A DNA stretch of 64,000 nt. Origin: Actinomadura montaniterrae (GTDB taxonomy: Bacteria > Actinomycetota > Actinomycetes > Streptosporangiales > Streptosporangiaceae). A model generated the notes under the pieces. It worked only from the letters and a program-made list of their open reading frames with translations. It made no database searches and was not told the DNA's origin. Below are positions 58,753 to 64,000 of the stretch, one piece after another. The stretch is taken from positions 124,001 to 188,000 of the forward strand of contig NZ_WBMR01000001.1 of the NCBI RefSeq assembly GCF_008923365.1, in the 5' to 3' direction. The position numbers and the translations under genes were made by a program. The stretch's first letter is position 1. Every line of letters begins with the position of its first letter.

Positions 58753-60066
58753 ATGCCGTTCACCGATGTCGGAGAGATCACCCGTCTCTCGCCCCGGACG
58801 CGGGTGTTCGAGTTCGGCTGGCAGTCGTGGAGCCCGACCGGCGCCTACCGGCCCGGCGAGACGCCGCCGCGTCCCGCCGACGACAACGTGCAGACCATCT
58901 GCTACCGCCCGGAGACGCCCGTTCCGGCCGGGGCGTTCCAGGGCGAGGGGCTGCTGGCGGTCGACCCCGGTGACGGCGGGCCGGTGTCGGTCTTCGCGGG
59001 CCCCGGCCCGGAGGACGTGCCCTCCATCCGGGCCCGCGAGGCCGGCGGCCGGCTGGTCGTGTCCGCCGACGGGCCCGTCACGCGCCACGAGGTCGACGGC
59101 GGCCTGGACGCCGCGCTGCGGTGGTGGGCGGACGGCATCGCCGCAGGCCACGCCCCCGAACGGTGGCCGGCCGTGCCGCCCATGTGGTGCTCCTGGTACG
59201 GCTACTGGGACAAGGTCACCGACGCCGACATCCTCGACAACCTCGCCCTCGCCGAACGGCACGGCATCGAGGCCGACATGTTCCTCATCGACGACGGCTA
59301 CGAGGCCGAGATCGGCGACTGGCTGGACCTCCGGCCCGGGTTCGGGTCGCTGGAACGGTCCGTCGGCGCCGTCCTGGAGTCGGGCCGCCGCGCGGGCATC
59401 TGGGTGGCGCCCTTCCTCGTCGGCCGACGCAGCCGGACTTTCCGGGACCATCCCGACTGGCTCGTCGGCGGAGCCCACGCGGGCGTGATGTGGGACCAGG
59501 ACCTCGCCGTCCTCGACGTCACGCACCCCGACGCCGCCGCGCACCTGGCCGGGGTCTTCACGCGGTTCCAGGCGCTGGGCCTGAGCCATTTCAAGCTCGA
59601 CTACCTCTACGCGGGGGCGCTGCCCGGGCGGCGGCACGAGGACATCGGCTCGATCGCCGCCTACCGGCGCGGTCTCGAGCTGATCCGCACGGCTATCGGC
59701 CCGGACGCCGCGCTGCACGCCTGCGGCGCCCCCATGCTGCCGAGCATCGGCCTGGCCGACATCATGCGCGTCAGCCCGGACACCGCGCCCCGGGTGCTGC
59801 CGAAGGCGGGCGACCTCAGCCAGCCGTCGCAGCTCGGCGCCCGGCTGACCGGAGCCGCGCGCGAGTTCCTGCACGCCCGCTGGTGGGTGAACGACCCCGA
59901 CTGCATCATGGCCCGGCCGGAGGTCGAGGCGCGCGAGGAGTGGGCCGAGCACATCGCCGCCGGAGGCGGGCTGCGAGGATCCGGCGACCCGATCGCCGCG
60001 CTGGACGCGTGGGGCCTGGAGACGACCCGGCGGCTCATGGTGCCGACCCGGACGGAGCCGTCGTGA
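58753..60066 (+). CDS. Alpha-galactosidase (GH36/melibiase-like)
   Basis: 437 residues, shorter than the 700-residue classic form because the N-terminal beta-sandwich is abbreviated. The catalytic barrel contains PMWCSWYGYWDKVTDADIL near 140-158, LIDDGYEAEIGDW near 180, and the nucleophile Asp in HFKLDYLYAG near 280. The probable acid/base Asp is in MRVSPDTAPRV near 340. It releases terminal alpha-galactose or a related sugar inside the cell. It is the first gene of the ROK-controlled sugar ABC operon. Confidence 0.88.
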   Translation: MPFTDVGEITRLSPRTRVFEFGWQSWSPTGAYRPGETPPRPADDNVQTICYRPETPVPAGAFQGEGLLAVDPGDGGPVSVFAGPGPEDVPSIRAREAGGRLVVSADGPVTRHEVDGGLDAALRWWADGIAAGHAPERWPAVPPMWCSWYGYWDKVTDADILDNLALAERHGIEADMFLIDDGYEAEIGDWLDLRPGFGSLERSVGAVLESGRRAGIWVAPFLVGRRSRTFRDHPDWLVGGAHAGVMWDQDLAVLDVTHPDAAAHLAGVFTRFQALGLSHFKLDYLYAGALPGRRHEDIGSIAAYRRGLELIRTAIGPDAALHACGAPMLPSIGLADIMRVSPDTAPRVLPKAGDLSQPSQLGARLTGAAREFLHARWWVNDPDCIMARPEVEAREEWAEHIAAGGGLRGSGDPIAALDAWGLETTRRLMVPTRTEPS

Positions 60067-61124
60067 CGAGCAGCGCCGACCACCTGCCGGGACGAGCCGA
60101 CCCGGCGGACGGCGCCGAGCGCGACGGCATCGAGCGCGACGGCATCGAGCGCGACCGGGCCGTCGTGACCGCCCCCGCCGCAGGCACGCCTGAGGAGCCG
60201 GCCGATGGCCGGACGGCCGCGCGCGGAGCCGGGCACCGCCCGCGCCGCCGCCTGTGGCACACGAACTGGTACGCCTACCTGTTCGTCGCTCCAAGCCTGT
60301 TCGGCGTGTTCGCGTTCCTGCTGCTGCCCCTGCTGATCGTGCTCGGGCTGAGCCTGTTCCACTGGGAGCTGCTGTCCAGCCCGTCCTTCGCCGGCCTGGC
60401 GAACTACCGGCGGCTCGGAGGCGACGGCGAGACCTGGCACTCGGTCTGGGTGACGGTGCTGTTCGTGCTGCTGAGCATCCCGGCGCAGACCGTCCTCGGC
60501 CTGCTGCTGGCGCTGCTGCTCAACCAGCGGGTCAAGGGCGTGGCGTTCTACCGCGCGCTGTTCGTCGTGCCGTGGATGGCCACGCCGATCGTGATGGGCC
60601 TGGTGTGGACGTGGATCTTCGACCCGCGGGACGGCGCGCTGAACAAGCTGCTCGGCGTCGCCGGGGTGAGCGGGCCGGACTGGCTGACCGACCCGTCGTG
60701 GGCGCTGCCGTCCGTCGCGCTCGTCAACGTGTGGCAGTACAGCGGCTACACCATGCTGTTCTTCCTGGCCGGGCTGCAGGGCATCCCGCAGGAGCTGTAC
60801 GACGCGGCGGCCACCGACGGCGCGAGCCCGGTCCAGCGGTTCTTCCAGATCACCCTGCCGCTGCTGAACCCGACGACGTTCTTCGTCACCGTGACGAACC
60901 TGGTCGGAGCGTTCCAGATCTTCGACACGGTCTACGCGATGACCGACGGCGGGCCGAGCGGCAGCACGGAGGTGCTCAACTTCAGGATCTACGAGACGGC
61001 CTTCCGGCAGTTCGACTTCGGCTACGCCTCGACGCTGGCCGCGCTGCTGTTCCTGCTCATCCTCGCGGTGACGCTCGCCCAGGTCCGGTTCTTCGCCAAG
61101 CGCACCACCTACGACCTGAGCTGA
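60063..61124 (+). CDS. Sugar ABC permease (MalF/UgpA type)
   Basis: 353 residues from GTG 60063, overlapping the galactosidase stop (GTGA). The first 65 residues are hydrophilic and include an exact repeat (ERDGIERDGIERDR; 15-bp unit at 60121-60150), then six helices from WYAYLFVAPSLFGVFAFLLL on. The EAA loop is ELYDAAATDGASPVQRFFQI near 243, where the ATPase docks. It works with the second permease and binding protein downstream; the ATPase is not in view. Confidence 0.92.
   Translation: MTSSADHLPGRADPADGAERDGIERDGIERDRAVVTAPAAGTPEEPADGRTAARGAGHRPRRRLWHTNWYAYLFVAPSLFGVFAFLLLPLLIVLGLSLFHWELLSSPSFAGLANYRRLGGDGETWHSVWVTVLFVLLSIPAQTVLGLLLALLLNQRVKGVAFYRALFVVPWMATPIVMGLVWTWIFDPRDGALNKLLGVAGVSGPDWLTDPSWALPSVALVNVWQYSGYTMLFFLAGLQGIPQELYDAAATDGASPVQRFFQITLPLLNPTTFFVTVTNLVGAFQIFDTVYAMTDGGPSGSTEVLNFRIYETAFRQFDFGYASTLAALLFLLILAVTLAQVRFFAKRTTYDLS
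60121..60155 (+). repeat. 15-bp direct repeat in the permease N-terminus
   Basis: GCGACGGCATCGAGC at 60121-60135 and 60136-60150, followed by a partial copy; encodes ERDGI-type pentapeptides in a disordered segment. Confidence 0.7.
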
Positions 61125-61133
61125 GGAGGGACC

Positions 61134-61943
61134 ATGGTCAAGCGCACCGCGCTCTACGTCACGCTGGTCGCCGGCGCCTTCGTCTCCGTCTTCCCCTACC
61201 TCCTGGTCGCGCTGACCGCGCTGAAGACGCCGCGGCAGCTCAGCGGCACCGAGCCGTGGGAGCCGGGGCTGCCGCCGACCTTCGCCAACCTCGACCGGGT
61301 GATGCACTCGGGCTTCGCCGGCTACCTCGGCAACACGCTGCTGATGACGGCCGCGCTGACCGCCGGGCAGCTGGTGTTCACCACCTTCGCCGCCTACGCG
61401 TTCGCGCGGCTGCGGTTCCGCGGACGCGACGTGCTGTTCTGGCTGTACGTGGCCACGATGATGGTGCCCAGCGCGGTCACCATGATCCCGCTGTTCCTGA
61501 TCATGCGCGAGCTGCACCTGGTCAACACCTGGTGGGGGCTGCTCGCGCCGTACCTGCTCGGCACGCCGTACGGGATCTTCCTGATGCGGCAGTTCTTCCG
61601 CGCCCTGCCCGCCGGGCTGGAGGACGCGGCGCGCATCGACGGCGCCGGGCCGCTCACCATCCTGCTGCGCATCGTCCTGCCGCTGTCGCGCCCCGCCCTC
61701 GGCACGCTCGCGATCATCACCGTCATCTCGTCCTGGAACAACTTCATGTGGCCGCTGATCATCACCAGCGGTGACGACACCAGGGTCGTCACCGTGGGGA
61801 TCGCCGGGCTGAAGGGCTCCATCGGCGTCGACCCCAACCAGATGACCGCCGCCGCCCTGATCGCCCTGGTGCCCATGGTCGCGGTGTTCGTCGCCTTCCA
61901 GAGATACATCGTCCGCTCGGTGGTCCTCACCGGCCTCAAGTAG
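61134..61943 (+). CDS. Sugar ABC permease (MalG/UgpE type)
   Basis: 269 residues. Six helices; the EAA loop is GLEDAARIDGAGPLTILLRI near 160. ALTALKTPRQL near 24 is the typical segment after helix 1. The ATG at 61134 lies 10 bases after the MalF-type gene with GAGGAGGG upstream. It pairs with the preceding permease. Confidence 0.93.
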   Translation: MVKRTALYVTLVAGAFVSVFPYLLVALTALKTPRQLSGTEPWEPGLPPTFANLDRVMHSGFAGYLGNTLLMTAALTAGQLVFTTFAAYAFARLRFRGRDVLFWLYVATMMVPSAVTMIPLFLIMRELHLVNTWWGLLAPYLLGTPYGIFLMRQFFRALPAGLEDAARIDGAGPLTILLRIVLPLSRPALGTLAIITVISSWNNFMWPLIITSGDDTRVVTVGIAGLKGSIGVDPNQMTAAALIALVPMVAVFVAFQRYIVRSVVLTGLK

Positions 61944-61958
61944 AAGAGGTCAGCCGCA

Positions 61959-63269
61959 ATGACATCCCCCCGAATCCGCACGATCGCGGCCGTGCTCGGC
62001 GCCGCGCTCCTGTCCACCGCGACGGCCTGCGGCGGCTCCGGCGACTCCGGAGGCTCCGTCACGCTCACCTACCGCCTCTGGGACGACCAGCAGAAGGCCG
62101 GCTACCAGAAGGTGATGGCCGCCTTCGAGAAGGCCGACCCCGGCGTCCGCGTGAAGATCGAGCTGCTTCCGTACGACCAGTACTGGACCAAGATGACCGC
62201 CGACGCGGTCGCGGGCACGGCGCCGGACGTCTTCTGGATGCAGACCTCGCAGTTCCCCGAGTTCGTCACCAAGGGGATCCTGGCCGACCTGGGCGGCCTC
62301 AAGCTCGACACCTCCAAGTACAACGCGAACGTCGTGCAGTCCTACACCTACAAGGGCAAGCTGTACGGCGTGCCGAAGGACTTCGGCATCGTCGGGCTCC
62401 TCTACAACGAGGACCTGTTCAAGAAGGCCGGCGTCACGATGCCGGACAAGCTCACCTGGGCGCCCGACGGCTCGGGGACCCTGCTGGAGACGGCCCGCAA
62501 GCTGACGGTCGACGACAACGGCAAGCATCCGGACCAGCCGGGATTCGACGCCGGCAAGGTGAAGCAGTACGGCTTCGCGTCCTGGAACCATTACCAGACC
62601 CAGTGGATGAACTGGGTGAGCTCCAACGGCGGCAAGCTGGTCGACAAGCCGTTCGGCAAGTACGCCTTCAACGACGCCGCCTCGGTGCAGGCGCTGCAGT
62701 TCGGCGTCGACCTGGTGAACAAGTACCACGTGGCGCCGCCCGCCGCGCAGACCAACCCGCCCAGCGACAAGATCAACGAGATGTTCAAGCAGGGCCGGGT
62801 GGCGATGTTCCCGGCGAACAACGCGCTGCTGCCGTTCGTCGCCCCCGGCGCGAACTTCAAGATCGGCATCGCGCCGATGCCCGCGGGCCCCGCCGGACGC
62901 GTCGTGAACATCAACGGGCTCTCCGAGGCCGTCTACGCCAGGAGCCCGCACAAGGAGGCGGCGATGAAGCTGGCCCGCTTCCTCTCGGGTCCCGAGGCCC
63001 AGAAGATCATGGCGGACGGCGGCTACGTCTTCCCCGCGCTGGACGGCCTCTCCCAGGGCTACCTCGACTACTGGAAGCAGAAGGGCCTGGACGTCTCGCC
63101 CTTCCTCGAGGAGTCGCGGGGCGCCACGTTCAACCTGCCCGTCACGACCGGCTTCACCGCGTTCGAGAACAAGCTCAACCAGACCTTCAACGACATGTAC
63201 CTCGGCAAGCTCACCCCGCAGCAGGCCGCCGACCAGGCCGTCCACGACGGCGACGCGCTGGTCAAGTAG
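61959..63269 (+). CDS. Sugar-binding lipoprotein of the ABC importer
   Basis: 436 residues. The lipoprotein signal is RTIAAVLGAALLSTATACGG with the lipobox Cys near residue 24. The mature solute-binding protein (family 1) shows RLWDDQQKAGYQKVMAAFEK, PDVFWMQTSQFPEF near 88 and FPANNALLPFVAPG near 285. It captures the oligosaccharide, presumably an alpha-galactoside given the operon's glycosidase, for the two permeases. Confidence 0.93.
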   Translation: MTSPRIRTIAAVLGAALLSTATACGGSGDSGGSVTLTYRLWDDQQKAGYQKVMAAFEKADPGVRVKIELLPYDQYWTKMTADAVAGTAPDVFWMQTSQFPEFVTKGILADLGGLKLDTSKYNANVVQSYTYKGKLYGVPKDFGIVGLLYNEDLFKKAGVTMPDKLTWAPDGSGTLLETARKLTVDDNGKHPDQPGFDAGKVKQYGFASWNHYQTQWMNWVSSNGGKLVDKPFGKYAFNDAASVQALQFGVDLVNKYHVAPPAAQTNPPSDKINEMFKQGRVAMFPANNALLPFVAPGANFKIGIAPMPAGPAGRVVNINGLSEAVYARSPHKEAAMKLARFLSGPEAQKIMADGGYVFPALDGLSQGYLDYWKQKGLDVSPFLEESRGATFNLPVTTGFTAFENKLNQTFNDMYLGKLTPQQAADQAVHDGDALVK

Positions 63270-63281
63270 TCGAGGAGCCTC

Positions 63282-64000
63282 ATGATCACCCGGCGTTCCC
63301 TTCTCGCCGGGGGCGCGAGCCTGGGCATCGCCGCCGCACTGGGTGTCCCACCCGTGCGCGCGGCGGCCCGGCGCGCCCCGCTGGGCGAGGTGTTCCGGCT
63401 CGGTGTCGCCTCCGGCGAACCGGCCCCCGACGGCGTCGTCCTGTGGACCCGCCTCGCCACGGACCCGCTCGCCCCCGACGGCCTCGGCGGCATGCCGCAC
63501 CGTCCCGTCCCCGTCGAATGGCAGGTCGCCGAGGACGAGCGGTTCCGCAAGATCGTCCGGAGCGGCGCGCAGGTCGCGGTTCCCGAGTCCGCGCACAGCG
63601 TGCACGTCGAACTCGACGGCCTGCGGCCCGGCGCCGAGTACTTCTACCGCTTCAAGGCCGCGGGGCAGGTGTCACCGGTGGGCCGGACGCTCACCGCGCC
63701 GGCGCCCGGCACGAGCGGCCGCGCCCTCAACCTCTCCTTCACCTCCTGCGCCGACTACCAGGTCGGCTGGTTCACGGCCTACCGGAGAATGGCGGAGGAC
63801 CATCCGGATCTCATCGCCTTCCTGGGCGACTACATCTACGAATACGGCGACTACAAGTACCCCGTGCGGGACCAGGCGGGCGGCGAATGCTTCGACCTCG
63901 CCGGCTACCGGCTGCGGCACACCCAGCACAAGACCGACCCGGAACTGCAGCTCGCGCACGCGGTCGCTCCATGGGTCACCGTCTTCGACGACCACGACGT
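63282..64000 (+). CDS. PhoD-type alkaline phosphatase, 3'-truncated by window edge
   Basis: Starts at ATG 63282 behind GAGGAGCCTC and is open to the last base (about 239 codons). The Tat signal is ITRRSLLAGGASLGIAAAL. The mature part shows FRLGVASGEPAPDGVVLWTR, the PhoD N-terminal beta-domain, then FTSCADYQVGWFTAYRRM, IAFLGDYIYEYGDY and TVFDDHDV, which carry the metal-ligand Asp residues of this phosphatase/phosphodiesterase family. It is secreted and Ca2+/Fe-type by family. It may not belong to the sugar operon despite the 12-base gap. Confidence 0.9.
   Translation, partial: MITRRSLLAGGASLGIAAALGVPPVRAAARRAPLGEVFRLGVASGEPAPDGVVLWTRLATDPLAPDGLGGMPHRPVPVEWQVAEDERFRKIVRSGAQVAVPESAHSVHVELDGLRPGAEYFYRFKAAGQVSPVGRTLTAPAPGTSGRALNLSFTSCADYQVGWFTAYRRMAEDHPDLIAFLGDYIYEYGDYKYPVRDQAGGECFDLAGYRLRHTQHKTDPELQLAHAVAPWVTVFDDHD

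Noticed and set aside
1..64000. Integrated phage, transposon or genomic island borders
   Set aside because: No integrase, transposase, tRNA gene or attachment repeats were seen; gene remnants are explained by deletions without mobile elements.

Overview
The window is very GC-rich, with strong third-position G/C bias, frequent GTG starts, many 4-base ATGA/GTGA gene overlaps and F420/LLM-type oxidoreductases. It also has Tat-exported enzymes, PadR/TetR/IclR/ROK/LAL regulators and a WD40 Ser/Thr kinase. This fits the chromosome of a soil actinomycete, possibly Streptomyces- or Actinomadura-like; the genus cannot be read from the sequence. I see no rRNA, tRNA, CRISPR array, intact insertion sequence or phage module.

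Layout. (1) 1-13200: the last two components of a ribose-type ABC importer and an acyl-CoA dehydrogenase, then across a perfect terminator a divergent flavin reductase. Next comes a tightly coupled operon of two alpha/beta hydrolases, three luciferase-like flavin oxidoreductases, a D-2-hydroxyacid dehydrogenase, a SnoaL-like protein, a 58-residue dehydrogenase tail, an amidohydrolase, a NifU-like protein and an IclR regulator. It looks like an oxygenase-based catabolic route; the substrate is unknown. (2) 13298-17855: a Tat multicopper oxidase, a large protein with a C-terminal cupredoxin domain, and an MFS exporter. (3) 18098-23037: a ring-hydroxylation/ring-cleavage type operon (Rieske oxygenase, FAD monooxygenase, hydrolase, metallo-beta-lactamase-fold protein) in which two genes are wrecked: an extradiol-dioxygenase-like fragment and an alpha/beta hydrolase with an early stop and a large internal deletion. 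(4) 23085-25791: two secreted proteins, then a scar where a beta-glucosidase and a LacI repressor, both broken, abut head to head. (5) 25858-41687: PadR with MFS and a dihydroxyphthalate-decarboxylase-like protein, GNAT, pentapeptide-repeat protein, LAL regulator, SDR, aldo/keto reductase with its regulator, TetR with a membrane protein, a secreted HNH nuclease with a partner protein, the LysR-domain/DUF5997 pair and an NTF2-fold protein.

(6) 42072-50090 is the most unusual part. A class IV aminotransferase, a cupin and a medium-chain reductase (overlapping trio) are followed by LysR and MarR regulators and a full-length isoleucyl-tRNA-synthetase-like protein, then a half-sized transporter-like membrane protein. 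The synthetase-like protein has lost both class I signatures: HIGH has become GLRH and the KMSKS loop is deleted. It also carries a five-copy 18-bp repeat at its N-terminus. I propose this as a candidate amino-acid-tailoring gene set, with the synthetase homologue repurposed or tolerant of an inhibitor.

(7) 50106-64000: a Ser/Thr kinase with 14 WD40 repeats, a NarL-type two-component system, a membrane protein, and a ROK-controlled alpha-galactosidase with its sugar ABC importer. The last gene is a PhoD-type phosphatase cut by the window edge.
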